Counted from the first letter of the stretch, positions 1 through 7,735 are shown. The stretch is 16,024 nucleotides of DNA from Terriglobia bacterium (GCA_030049455.1 JASIKV010000228.1:1-16024), one strand, 5' to 3'. Translations and numbers: made by a program. Notes: generated by a model from the letters alone, not told the origin.

Positions 1-293
1 TTGGTCAATCCGTTCAAACCATAAACGGCGCAGGCGCCGCCTATGGACACGAGGCTTACAATTTTTTCATCGCCGGGTTCGAATCGGGCTGCGGTTCCGG
101 CGGGGATGTTCAGCCTCATTCCAAAAGCCGCCGCGCGGTCGAAGCGCAGTGCCCGATTGGCCTCAAAAAAATGAAAGTGAGAACCCACTTGAATCGGGCG
201 GTCCCCGGTGTTGGCGACACTTATGGAAACGGCAGTTCGGCCGGCATTTGCGATGACGTCGTCGTCTCGGAGTTTGTATTCTCCCGGAATCAT
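1..293 (-). CDS. ureB: urease subunit beta UreB (3' end beyond window)
   Basis: This is a non-catalytic subunit of the cytoplasmic nickel urease, which splits urea into ammonia and carbamate. The visible 97 codons start MIPGEYKL and include the family hallmarks GDRPIQVGSHFHFFEANRAL (residues about 31-50), RLNIPAGTAARFEPG and the C-terminal VYGLNGLT. UreB is usually a little over 100 residues, so only a short C-terminal tail is cut by the left edge. The ATG at 291-293 is the family-typical start. An AGGGG Shine-Dalgarno sequence lies about 7 bases upstream, partly inside a weak 5-bp inverted repeat (298-302 with 309-313). The gene follows ureA by 46 bases on the same strand, which is the usual ureA-ureB order, so ureC is expected just beyond the window. 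Identification is firm; only the end is missing. Confidence 0.95.
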   Translation of the reverse strand, partial: MIPGEYKLRDDDVIANAGRTAVSISVANTGDRPIQVGSHFHFFEANRALRFDRAAAFGMRLNIPAGTAARFEPGDEKIVSLVSIGGACAVYGLNGLT

Positions 294-339
294 CTGAAAC
301 CCCTGTGAGGGTTGTCATTTCCTGATAGAAAAAACTGCT

Positions 340-642
340 TCAACGAATCGGGTTGTGGACCGTGACGAGCTTGCTCCCGTCGGGAAAAGTCCCTTCCACC
401 TGGACTTCGCCCAGCATCTCCGGGACGCCTTCCATGACATCCTTCCGGGACAGGATTGTGGACCCAAAATCCATCAGGTCGGAAACGGATCGCCCGTCGC
501 GGATCCCTTCGAGCAACTCCGCGGTGATCAATGCAACCGCTTCGGGGTGGTTCAGCTTTAGGCCCCGGGCGCGGCGCCGCCGGGCAACCTCGGCAGCGGT
601 GAAGATCATCAGCTTGTCGATTTCTCGCGGAGTGAGATGCAT
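340..642 (-). CDS. ureA: urease subunit gamma UreA
   Basis: This is the small gamma subunit of urease, which assembles with UreB and the catalytic UreC in the cytoplasm. From the ATG at 640-642 the product is exactly 100 residues, the standard UreA length. It starts MHLTPREIDKL and ends VTVHNPIR, with the conserved LKLNHPEAVALI block at about residues 27-38 and a DGRSV/DLM segment after it. The open frame continues upstream to a TTG at 693. The 17 extra residues (TVNATRAPG and following) do not resemble UreA and have no ribosome site, so the ATG start is preferred. The Shine-Dalgarno signal before this ATG is weak (GGACGACGG). The gene lies 112 bases downstream of urtE, and that gap contains a good -10 box. 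Unlike many urt-ure clusters, no ureD sits between urtE and ureA. Confidence 0.95.
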   Translation of the reverse strand: MHLTPREIDKLMIFTAAEVARRRRARGLKLNHPEAVALITAELLEGIRDGRSVSDLMDFGSTILSRKDVMEGVPEMLGEVQVEGTFPDGSKLVTVHNPIR

Positions 643-716
643 GAACCGTCGTCCGTGCGTGCAACCCGGCGCGCGAGTCGCATTGACCGTCAAGCAAAGT
701 GATTTAAGCCCGGCAC

Positions 717-722
717 ATTATA
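717..722 (-). promoter_or_regulatory. candidate -10 box of an internal promoter for ureAB
   Basis: Read on the minus strand this is a perfect TATAAT within GTTATATAATGTG, in the gap between the end of urtE and the start of ureA. Transcription would begin near 710 and give a leader of about 68 bases before the ureA ATG. The -35 region at the right spacing (around 740-745, TCTATC) matches the consensus poorly, so the promoter may be weak, need an activator, or be a chance match. No terminator hairpin with a T-run precedes it, so read-through from urtE is also expected. Confidence 0.35.
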
Positions 723-754
723 TAACGAAAACCCGCCACGATAGATTCCCGAAC

Positions 755-1450
755 TCAGACGCTCAGGTGCGCGCGCACCACGCCATCGGTCAGTTCTCCG
801 ATTGCCCCTGCGGCGACCCGCCTTCCTCGATCAAGGATGCAAAACTCACTGGCCACGCGCCGAGCGAACGGAAGCTTCTGTTCAACCAGCAGCACTGCCA
901 GGCCCTCTTCTCGATTCAGCCTTAACACCACGTCGCCGATTTCATGAACAATGTTGGGTTGGATTCCCTCTGTGGGCTCATCAAGAATCAGGAGTTTCGG
1001 CTCGATCACCAGAGCCCGGCCGATCGCAAGTTGCTGCTGTTGCCCACCGGAAAGATCGCCACCCAGGCGATTCAACATTTGCTTCAGCACCGGAAACAGG
1101 TCGAAAACTCGCCGGGGGATGGAGCGGGAGGCGTTCTTGCGAACCCCCAGGCCGACTCTGAGGTTTTCCTCCACGGTCAGGTGGGGAAAAATCTCGCGAC
1201 CCTGCGGAACGTATCCAATGCCAAGTCTGGCGCGCTCGTGGGCGGGACGCGTGGCTAATTCCACGCCATCGAAGGTAATTGTGCCCGAGGTCGCCGGCAG
1301 CAGCCCCATGATGCATTTCAGCAGCGTCGTCTTGCCCATCCCATTGCGGCCCATTACGCACATCAGCGAGCCGGCGGAGACGGACAGGTCTACGTCCCAC
1401 AGCGTGTGGCTGCCACCGTAAAACTGGTTGAGGCTTTTGACCGTCAGCAA
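755..1450 (-). CDS. urtE: urea ABC transporter ATP-binding protein UrtE
   Basis: This is one of two cytoplasmic ATPases that power the UrtABCDE urea importer (branched-chain amino acid/amide, HAAT-type ABC family, LivF-like). The product of 231 residues has Walker A GRNGMGKTT at 34-42, the signature LSGGQ at 133-137 and Walker B LLILDE at 153-158. GRNGMGKTT together with YGGSHTLWDV near the N-terminus is characteristic of UrtE. The H-loop position carries Gln (LLVEQK) and not His, as is usual for LivF-type ATPases; the partner UrtD has His. The start is TTG at 1448-1450, giving the family-typical N-terminus (M)LTVKSLNQFYGG. It lies two bases after the urtD stop with GGGGTG just upstream, so translation is probably coupled to urtD. 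It is followed by ureA. Confidence 0.95.
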   Translation of the reverse strand: MLTVKSLNQFYGGSHTLWDVDLSVSAGSLMCVMGRNGMGKTTLLKCIMGLLPATSGTITFDGVELATRPAHERARLGIGYVPQGREIFPHLTVEENLRVGLGVRKNASRSIPRRVFDLFPVLKQMLNRLGGDLSGGQQQQLAIGRALVIEPKLLILDEPTEGIQPNIVHEIGDVVLRLNREEGLAVLLVEQKLPFARRVASEFCILDRGRRVAAGAIGELTDGVVRAHLSV

Positions 1451-1452
1451 TC

Positions 1453-2199
1453 TTACACCCCGAGATAGACCTCGATGACCCGCGGATCGTTCTGCACCTG
1501 GTCCATGTCGCCTTCCGCCAGCACACGCCCTTCGTGCAGCACGGTGACGCGTTTGGCAATGGAACGAATGAAATCCATGTCGTGCTCGACCACCACGACG
1601 GAGTGTTCACCGGCGAGCGACTGCAACAGCTCTGCGGTGTGCGCGCTCTCCTGAGGAGTCATGCCGGCGACGGGCTCGTCGACCAGGAGCAGCTTGGGTT
1701 CCTGCATCAGCAGCATGCCGATCTCGAGCCATTGTTTCTGCCCGTGGGAAAGAACGCTGCCCAGGTCGTTGTGCTGCTCCATGAGCCCGATGGTTTCCAG
1801 GACATCGTAAAGTTTGTCTTCCTGCGCCGTGGTCATGCGGGCCAGCAGGGTGATCAGAAAAGACTTGTTACCCGCCAGGGCCAATTCCAGGTTCTCGCGC
1901 ACCGTCAATTGTTCAAAGACGGTCGGCTTTTGAAACTTCCTTCCAATGCCTGCCTGAGCGATTTCCGGTTCGTCGAGTTCAAGAAGGTCCACTTTGGAGG
2001 CAAAAGTCACCGTCCCCGATTCCGGCCGGGTTTTGCCGGTAATGACATCCATCATCGTGGTTTTACCCGCGCCGTTGGGACCGATGATGCAGCGAAGCTC
2101 CCCGCGCTCGATGCCCAGCGTGAGCCCGTTAAGCGCCCTGAAGCCGTCAAAGCTGACGGTCAGTTCCTGAACATCAAGAATGTGGCTGGTATCGCCCAT
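1453..2199 (-). CDS. urtD: urea ABC transporter ATP-binding protein UrtD
   Basis: This is the second cytoplasmic ATPase of the urea importer (LivG-like). The 248-residue product has Walker A GPNGAGKTT at 40-48, the signature LSHGQ (followed by KQWLEIGMLL) at 150-154, Walker B LLLVDE at 170-175 and an H-loop His at about 206 (VVVVEHDMDF). The LSHGQKQWLEIGMLL variant of the signature motif is typical of UrtD. The ATG at 2197-2199 lies inside the 3' end of urtC (26-base overlap in a different frame), with AAGG directly before the start and GGAAGG further upstream. The gene sits between urtC and urtE and is presumably translated with them. Length and all ATPase motifs are intact. Confidence 0.95.
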   Translation of the reverse strand: MGDTSHILDVQELTVSFDGFRALNGLTLGIERGELRCIIGPNGAGKTTMMDVITGKTRPESGTVTFASKVDLLELDEPEIAQAGIGRKFQKPTVFEQLTVRENLELALAGNKSFLITLLARMTTAQEDKLYDVLETIGLMEQHNDLGSVLSHGQKQWLEIGMLLMQEPKLLLVDEPVAGMTPQESAHTAELLQSLAGEHSVVVVEHDMDFIRSIAKRVTVLHEGRVLAEGDMDQVQNDPRVIEVYLGV

Positions 2200-3346
2200 C
2201 CTTTATACCCACACCTTCCCGGCTTGAAGATGGATCCGCCTCGCGCGTCCTTGCCCTGTTGGGGATGAGGCCGATGATCCCTCGCGGCAATAACAACGTC
2301 ACCAGCACGAACAAGGCGCCCAGCGCGTAGTACCAAGCATCCGGAAAGCTGGTGGTAAAAAGTGTTTTGGCGTAATTCACCAGGAACGCCCCCGCAACAG
2401 CGCCATAGAGGGTTCCCCGCCCTCCTACCGCCACCCAGATCACAACTTCAATGGAATTGATCGGAGAAAACTCACTCGGATTAATGATCCCAATTTGCGG
2501 CACGTAAAGCGCCCCTGCAATTCCGGCAAGCACGGTCGAAAAGACGAAAACCCAGAGTTTAAACGATTCCACCCGATAACCCAGGAAGCGCGTGCGCGTT
2601 TCCGAATCGCGGATGGCCTGAATCACCCGTCCGGCCCGCGATGCGACAATCTTCCGGCAGACGAGGTAACTCACTCCCAGCACCACAGCGCTGATGACGA
2701 CCAAAACATCGTGCACACCGTCGGAGCGAAGATCGAAACCCAGAATGTCCTTGAAATCCGTAAATCCATTGTTGCCGCCGAACCCTGTGTCGTTACGGAA
2801 GAAGGCGAGCATCAGGGCGTAGGTCAGCGCCTGGGTGATGATGGAAAGATATACTCCCGTCACTCGCGACCGGAAGGCAAACCACCCAAACGCCAGACCC
2901 AGCAACCCCGGCGCCAACAGCATCATGAGGAGGGCGAATCCAAAATGGTTGAAGCCATACCAAAACCATGGCAGCTTCTTCCAGTTAAGGAACACCATGA
3001 AGTCCGGCAGAATGGGATTTCCGTAAACGCCCCGGGGACCAATCTCGCGCATCAGATACATGCCCATGGCGTAGCCGCCGAGCGCGAAGAATGCGGCGTG
3101 CCCGAGGCTCAAAATGCCGCAGTACCCCCAAATCAGGTCCACCGCCAATGCCAGCAAGGCATAGCAAAGGTATTTACCAATCAGGGTGAGGCCGTAGGAG
3201 GAGACGTGGAACGGCGACGAGGCGGGCACAGCCAGATTGAGAACGGGCACGGCGACGCCAATCAGGACAAGCCCGCCCAGAAACCATCGAGTCCCGGGGT
3301 CCCTCCGCGCGCTGACCCACAACGTGTAGCGGCGCCGCGTGGTCAT
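2174..3346 (-). CDS. urtC: urea ABC transporter permease UrtC
   Basis: This is an inner-membrane permease subunit (BPD_transp_2 / LivM type) that forms the urea channel with UrtB. The 390-residue product is strongly hydrophobic, with about nine to ten likely membrane spans from residue ~20 to ~365. It contains the family segments DLIWGYCGILSLGHAAFFALGG (in two parts, around residues 69-90), YLSIITQALTYA and WVAVGGRGTLYG, the last preceding the final spans. The PNRARTR-type basic tail after LLLPRGIIGLIP is cytoplasmic, which is expected. The ATG at 3344-3346 overlaps the urtB stop by four bases (ATGA), and GGAGAG is a good ribosome site just upstream. The 3' end overlaps urtD. Length is in the normal range for UrtC. 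Confidence 0.95.
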   Translation of the reverse strand: MTTRRRYTLWVSARRDPGTRWFLGGLVLIGVAVPVLNLAVPASSPFHVSSYGLTLIGKYLCYALLALAVDLIWGYCGILSLGHAAFFALGGYAMGMYLMREIGPRGVYGNPILPDFMVFLNWKKLPWFWYGFNHFGFALLMMLLAPGLLGLAFGWFAFRSRVTGVYLSIITQALTYALMLAFFRNDTGFGGNNGFTDFKDILGFDLRSDGVHDVLVVISAVVLGVSYLVCRKIVASRAGRVIQAIRDSETRTRFLGYRVESFKLWVFVFSTVLAGIAGALYVPQIGIINPSEFSPINSIEVVIWVAVGGRGTLYGAVAGAFLVNYAKTLFTTSFPDAWYYALGALFVLVTLLLPRGIIGLIPNRARTREADPSSSREGVGIKDGRYQPHS

Positions 3347-5007
3347 TGGCTCTCCGCAGCGCGGCCGGTGGGAGGAAACAGTCCCTGCGGCCGCCTTTGG
3401 ATGAAGAGGATCAACGCCACCAGCACGATGATCTTTGCCAACACCGCCCCGGAGTAGGGCTCCAGCAGTTCATCGACAATCCCCATGCACATGCCCCCGA
3501 CCAAAGACCCCCAAATATTGCCGACGCCGCCAAAAACCACAACCAGGAAGGAATCAATGATGTAAGCCTGCCCAAGGTTTGGCCCGACATTGGTCAATTG
3601 GCTCAGTGCCACGCCGGCCACCCCCGCGATGCCCGAGCCGAGCCCGAAGGTCATGGCATCAACCCACTCGCTGCGGACGCCCATGGCCCGAGCCATCGCC
3701 CGGTTTTGCGCCACCGCCCTGATCTCAAGTCCGGTACGCGTAAACTTCAATACCAGGACCAGCATCGCGAAAACTACCAATGAAAATATCAGAACGTAAA
3801 GGCGGACATAGGTCATCGACAGAGCATCGTTTACCTGAAGCGTGCCGCTCATCCAGGCGGGCGTTTCAACGGAGCGGTTTAGGGCGGTAAAGATAGAGCG
3901 TACTAGTTGCTGCAGAATGAGGCTGATGCCAAAGGTGGCGAGCAGCGTCTCCAAGGGTCGCCCGTAGAGGACGCGAATGACCGTACGCTCAATCAGAATG
4001 CCGGTGAGCCCCGAAACAATAAATGCCGCCGGAATCGCCACAAGCACGGAGGACCCGATGTGCAGCGGCATGGCGACCTGAACCACGTAAGTGGTATAGG
4101 CGCCGAGCATCATCAACTCGCCGTGCGCCATATTGATGACGCCCATAACCCCAAAGGTGATGGCGAGTCCGATGGCGATGAGGACCAGAACAGATCCCTC
4201 ACTGAGCCCGAAAACCAGCGTCTCGATGCTCGAAAAGAAAGTGCGCCAGTGATCAATGGATTTGATGGCCGCCGCAGCATCCGCCCGCACTTCCGCGTCG
4301 CTTTCCAAATAGCTGCCGTCCGGAGATTTCTCGAGTAAACCCTCCAGCTTGATTCGCACGGCGGGGTCGAGATTGCCGCGCAGGGTTGCAATCGCCGCGC
4401 GGAGCGTTTTCGAGTCCGACTGGTCATTCAGCGCGGCGAGCGCCAATCCAATCGCAATCTGCTTCCTGACCCTGGAACTGGTTTCAACGGCTTGTTGCTC
4501 TCGCAACAGCGCGACATTGGTTTCGTCCAGCGACTTTTCTATCTCCTTCACTGCATCCAGACGAACTGACGCGTCGGGGTTGGACAGTCCGAAACGCGCC
4601 AAAGTCGTCTCACAAACCCGTCGCAGATGATTATTGATGCCGATTTCGGTGAGATTATCGATCGACGCCGAGCCGGCCCCTTTCAACGTCAGTGGATCAA
4701 TGAGGTCCAGCGACGTCGAATCCCCCTGTGCCGCTGACTTGACAAGAAAAATGTTCTGGTCATTGTTACGGAAGTAAAGCCGGTCTTCCAGCATCGCCCG
4801 GAGAACCGCCCGCACGTTCGGGTGGCCGCTCGCGCCAAGTTCTTCGATGATCTTCTCTTTGTCGGCGTACGTCGCGTCCCGCAGCTCTCCGAGCTTTGCA
4901 AGGAATTGCGCATCGCTGGACGGCAGCGAATATACCAAACCCTGGCCGCCCACAGACACTAGCACTGCAATGACCCAAGGGTATATGCGAAGAAGGAATT
5001 TCCTCAT
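3343..5007 (-). CDS. urtB: urea ABC transporter permease UrtB with N-terminal HEAT-like domain
   Basis: This is an inner-membrane permease (BPD_transp_2 / LivH type), the partner of UrtC. The 554-residue product has two parts. Residues 1-27 are a signal-like hydrophobic segment. Residues about 30-255 are soluble and helical, with at least four xVRxxA-type repeats (PNVRAVLRAML near 63, ASVRLDAVKEI near 146, SRVRKQIAIGL near 178, AEVRADAAAAI near 238) that look like HEAT repeats and would face the periplasm. Residues ~262-545 are the permease proper, starting at ETLVFGLSEGSVLVLIAIGL, with INMAHGELMMLGAY (about 291-304) and VVVFGGVGNIWGSLVGG as family motifs. Long UrtB proteins with such an extension are known in proteobacteria; short ones (about 300 residues) lack it. 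The start ATG overlaps the urtA stop (ATGA), suggesting coupled translation. Confidence 0.94.
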   Translation of the reverse strand: MRKFLLRIYPWVIAVLVSVGGQGLVYSLPSSDAQFLAKLGELRDATYADKEKIIEELGASGHPNVRAVLRAMLEDRLYFRNNDQNIFLVKSAAQGDSTSLDLIDPLTLKGAGSASIDNLTEIGINNHLRRVCETTLARFGLSNPDASVRLDAVKEIEKSLDETNVALLREQQAVETSSRVRKQIAIGLALAALNDQSDSKTLRAAIATLRGNLDPAVRIKLEGLLEKSPDGSYLESDAEVRADAAAAIKSIDHWRTFFSSIETLVFGLSEGSVLVLIAIGLAITFGVMGVINMAHGELMMLGAYTTYVVQVAMPLHIGSSVLVAIPAAFIVSGLTGILIERTVIRVLYGRPLETLLATFGISLILQQLVRSIFTALNRSVETPAWMSGTLQVNDALSMTYVRLYVLIFSLVVFAMLVLVLKFTRTGLEIRAVAQNRAMARAMGVRSEWVDAMTFGLGSGIAGVAGVALSQLTNVGPNLGQAYIIDSFLVVVFGGVGNIWGSLVGGMCMGIVDELLEPYSGAVLAKIIVLVALILFIQRRPQGLFPPTGRAAESQ

Positions 5008-6290
5008 TTATAGTTCTGCCCGGAGCATTTCTTCGTCGCGGTATTGTAGTTGCCGCAGTTCAAGGTCACCCAATCCGCAACGATGGTCTTATCCTCCGGA
5101 AGGTATTTCGACCAAGCGTCGCCCGGCACCTCCCCCTTGGTTTTCCAAACGACTGAGAACTGCCCGTCGGCTCGCACCTCTCCGATATAGACGGGCTTGG
5201 TGATGTGGTGATTCGGAAGGACCTTGGCGATGCCGCCGGTCAGGTTGGGGGTTTCAAGCCCGGGGAGCGCAGCAATCACCTTGTCCACATTGGTCGTACC
5301 GGCTTTCTGCACGGCCTTGACCCAGAGGTTGAACCCGATGTAGTGCGCCTCCATGGGATCGTTGGTTGTCCGCTTCGGGTTCTTGATGTAAGCGTGCCAT
5401 TCATTGATGAAGTCCCGGTTCGCAGGCGTGTTGATGCTTTCGAAATAGTTCCATGCGGCCAGGTGCCCCACCAGCGGTCTTGCGTCCAGGCCCGAAAGCT
5501 CTTCTTCCCCGACGGAGAAGGCTACCACAGGAATGTCCTCGGCCGAAATCTTCTCATTGGCGAGTTCTTTATAAAACGGCACGTTGGCATCACCATTGAT
5601 AGTTGAAACCACCGCGGTTTTCAAGCCCTCCGAGCCGAACTTCTTAATAAAGGCTACGCGCGCCTGCCAATCCGAGAAACCGAATGGCGTGTAGTTGATC
5701 GAAATGTTTGATGACTTAACACCCTTGGCGAGCAGGTAGGCTTCCAGAATCTTGTTGGTCGTGCGCGGGTAGACATAATCGGTTCCTTCCAGCACCCAGC
5801 GCTTCACACCCACTTCGTTCATCAGGTAATCCACGGCGGGAATCGCCTGCTGGTTCGGAGCGGCGCCCGTGTAGATGACATTTCTGGAAGATTCTTCGCC
5901 TTCGTACTGAACGGGATAAAAAAGCAAGCCGTCGTCCTTTTCGAATACCGGCAGCACGGATTTTCTGGAAACCGAAGTCCAGCAGCCGAAGACCACGGCA
6001 ACTTTGTCCTTTTCCAACAACTCGTGCGCCTTCTCAGCGAAGAGCGGCCAGTTGGACGCCGGATCCACTACGACGGCCTCCAGCTTCTTGCCCAACAGCC
6101 CGCCCTTCTTGTTCTGCTCATCGACCATCATCAAAATGGTGTCCTTCAGCGTGGTCTCGCTGATCGCCATGGTCCCTGAGAGTGAGTGCAGCACTCCCAC
6201 TTTGATGGTGTCCTGAGCTCTGGCCACTCCGCCAACGGCAATTACCGCAACGAGCAACGAACTTGCGACAAGCATTGATTTGAATTTCAT
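5004..6290 (-). CDS. urtA: urea ABC transporter substrate-binding protein UrtA
   Basis: This is the periplasmic urea-binding protein that delivers urea to UrtBC. From the ATG at 6288-6290 the product is 428 residues: a Sec signal peptide (MKFKSMLVASSLLVAVIAVG, cleavage probably after ARAQ at 26), then a type I periplasmic binding fold beginning DTIKVGVLHSLSGTMAISE. UrtA hallmarks include VVDPASNWPLFAEKA, VVFGCWTSVSRKSVLP, GLLFYPVQYEGEESS and EGTDYVYPRTTN, which together separate it from amino-acid binding relatives. Two cysteines near the C-terminus (CGNYNTATKKC) may pair. The open frame runs upstream to 6449, but those residues overlap the porin gene and are not signal-like. The ATG has GAGGG about 5 bases upstream. 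The gene follows the porin-like gene by 61 bases with no terminator seen. Confidence 0.96.
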   Translation of the reverse strand: MKFKSMLVASSLLVAVIAVGGVARAQDTIKVGVLHSLSGTMAISETTLKDTILMMVDEQNKKGGLLGKKLEAVVVDPASNWPLFAEKAHELLEKDKVAVVFGCWTSVSRKSVLPVFEKDDGLLFYPVQYEGEESSRNVIYTGAAPNQQAIPAVDYLMNEVGVKRWVLEGTDYVYPRTTNKILEAYLLAKGVKSSNISINYTPFGFSDWQARVAFIKKFGSEGLKTAVVSTINGDANVPFYKELANEKISAEDIPVVAFSVGEEELSGLDARPLVGHLAAWNYFESINTPANRDFINEWHAYIKNPKRTTNDPMEAHYIGFNLWVKAVQKAGTTNVDKVIAALPGLETPNLTGGIAKVLPNHHITKPVYIGEVRADGQFSVVWKTKGEVPGDAWSKYLPEDKTIVADWVTLNCGNYNTATKKCSGQNYK

Positions 6291-6351
6291 GTGTGCCCTC
6301 TGCCCCTCTCTGTTTTTTAAGAAATTTGTTGTGTCCCTAAATCCTTCGCGA

Positions 6352-7473
6352 CTAATGAAATTTAATTTGTTTGGAAATTTGCAACTGCAAGCCCACACCG
6401 GCCTCCCAGTAGTCTTTCTGAACACCGTTAAATGACGTCGCTTTGCCAAAAGCCATTATGCGCGCGTCGAATTGCTTGATGATGTAACTGAGGTCGGTTT
6501 CCACGGTTTGCTGCCGGTAGCTGGGGTTCCGGGTTGTGCCCGAAACAATGCCGCCGGTAAACTCGGCATCGGCATATTTCCCCAGCAGCTCGAACCTGCC
6601 CACGCCGACCTTCTGTGGAATCAGAAAGGATGCCAGCCCGTAGGCTCCCTCGCTCCGCATATAGTTGGCGTTGTATCCACCCAGGTTGTTGTAGCGCGAG
6701 TATTCGCTTTCAATTGTGAAAGCCCCTCCCCCATGCACTTTTCTTTCCATTAGGAAGTCAGCCGTGGTGGCGGTATTTCCCGATTGCACCTGATTTGCCA
6801 GGCCCAGAGCCAGCAGGTTCTTGTCACCGTAGTAGGTGCTGTTCAGATAGTAGCCGTCCTCCGGGTCCCAGAAATCCACCTGAATACGCTCAGCCCAGAT
6901 GATGCTGGTGTTTCCTGTTGCGGAAGCTCCGTCAAACGCTCCCACGGAAGCCTTTATTGTGGCAGTGCCGGCCTTGAAATCCCCCCAATATGCCACGCCG
7001 TTATCGCGGCCCTGGTAGACGAAGGGATAGCCGTCCTGAATGCCGTCGGTGTACATTGCCCAGGCATTGGCATAAAACGGGCCGGTGAAATTGTCGCGGT
7101 CGCTCGGTGGAAGGAAGCGTCCGACCCAGACGTTGGCATGGGAATTGAAGTGAAATTGCCCGACCGCATCGAGAACCTGCAGGGTGTTACCGCTCCCAAG
7201 GTAATCTGTGTTGAACATCACACTGATATTCTTGGTGACGTCACCGCTTAAATACAGCCGGATGTGGTCAAGTGAGAACTGATCCGTGGAACTGCTCCCA
7301 TCGGGTTGGTTGTGTTGATAGTTGGTTTGTAATCCGGCGCCTACGGTGACCGAAGGCTCAAAACTGTCGGATTGTGCACGCAGCGGCATCCCGCCAAGGG
7401 TCACCAGACCTGCGAAGAAAACGGACATGCACCGCACAACAAGATTTACGACGATGGTTCGAGTGTCCTTCAT
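6352..7473 (-). CDS. outer-membrane porin-like beta-barrel protein, first gene of the urea cluster
   Basis: This is a predicted outer-membrane barrel that may admit urea to the periplasm. The 373-residue product has a long signal peptide (hydrophobic residues about 8-30, likely cleavage after LRAQ near 34). It then shows alternating polar/aromatic strands typical of porins, with segments such as DHIRLYLSGDVTKNISVMFN, NVWVGRFLPPSDRDNFTGPF and GVGRFELLGKYADAEFTGG. It resembles the phosphate-selective porin O/P type of short-chain barrel, but I cannot name the family with certainty. There is precedent for a porin encoded beside an amide/urea ABC transporter (FmdC of Methylophilus). A GGGAGG ribosome site lies about 15 bases before the ATG, which is longer than usual. 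The gene is 61 bases upstream of urtA on the same strand, so the two are probably co-transcribed. The substrate is inferred from context only. Confidence 0.8.
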   Translation of the reverse strand: MKDTRTIVVNLVVRCMSVFFAGLVTLGGMPLRAQSDSFEPSVTVGAGLQTNYQHNQPDGSSSTDQFSLDHIRLYLSGDVTKNISVMFNTDYLGSGNTLQVLDAVGQFHFNSHANVWVGRFLPPSDRDNFTGPFYANAWAMYTDGIQDGYPFVYQGRDNGVAYWGDFKAGTATIKASVGAFDGASATGNTSIIWAERIQVDFWDPEDGYYLNSTYYGDKNLLALGLANQVQSGNTATTADFLMERKVHGGGAFTIESEYSRYNNLGGYNANYMRSEGAYGLASFLIPQKVGVGRFELLGKYADAEFTGGIVSGTTRNPSYRQQTVETDLSYIIKQFDARIMAFGKATSFNGVQKDYWEAGVGLQLQISKQIKFH

Positions 7474-7686
7474 AGAATATGGACTCGACCTCCCATTCAG
7501 TGGAAGTTTTTAAGAAGCTCTGGCCTTGATGCTTTTGTGTGAATTTACGCGAGCAGACAGGGGTCGCGTCCGCAACGATAATCGTGCCGCGGTTTACGTC
7601 AGTTTTCTGAGGGCTTGAGCAGGCCTGGACTTATCGTTCCCGCCGACAGCAATCGAGGCCTGGGTTCATTCCTACTTGCCCACATG

Positions 7687-7735
7687 CAAAGGAGAGAGCC
7701 CTTCTGCCGGAAGCCCTGGCAGCTAAATGGCTTTG
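7687..7735. repeat. nested imperfect hairpin
   Basis: Three successive stems share one axis: CTGCC (7704-7708) with GGCAG (7718-7722) around a 9-base loop, AGCC (7697-7700) with GGCT (7729-7732), and CAA (7687-7689) with TTG (7733-7735), separated by small internal loops. There is no T-run after it on either strand, so it is not an ordinary terminator. It could be a leader-RNA structure for the urea cluster (minus strand), a protein-binding site, or chance. Confidence 0.4.

Noticed and set aside
298..313. Small hairpin over the ureB ribosome site as a regulatory switch
   Set aside because: Only a 5-bp stem with a 6-base loop; too weak to claim control.
2495..3457. 320-codon plus-strand frame opposite urtC
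   Set aside because: It lies wholly antisense to a clear permease; the translation is low-complexity and hydrophilic with no family motif, as expected for a GC-rich shadow frame.
6291..6449. N-terminal extension of UrtA to position 6449
   Set aside because: The extra 53 residues overlap the porin gene and would bury the signal peptide; the ATG at 6290 has a good ribosome site.
7574..7590. Possible sigma-54 -24/-12 promoter (GGCACG...TTGC on the minus strand)
   Set aside because: The GG and GC elements are 13 bases apart where 10 are needed, so the match is not functional as read.
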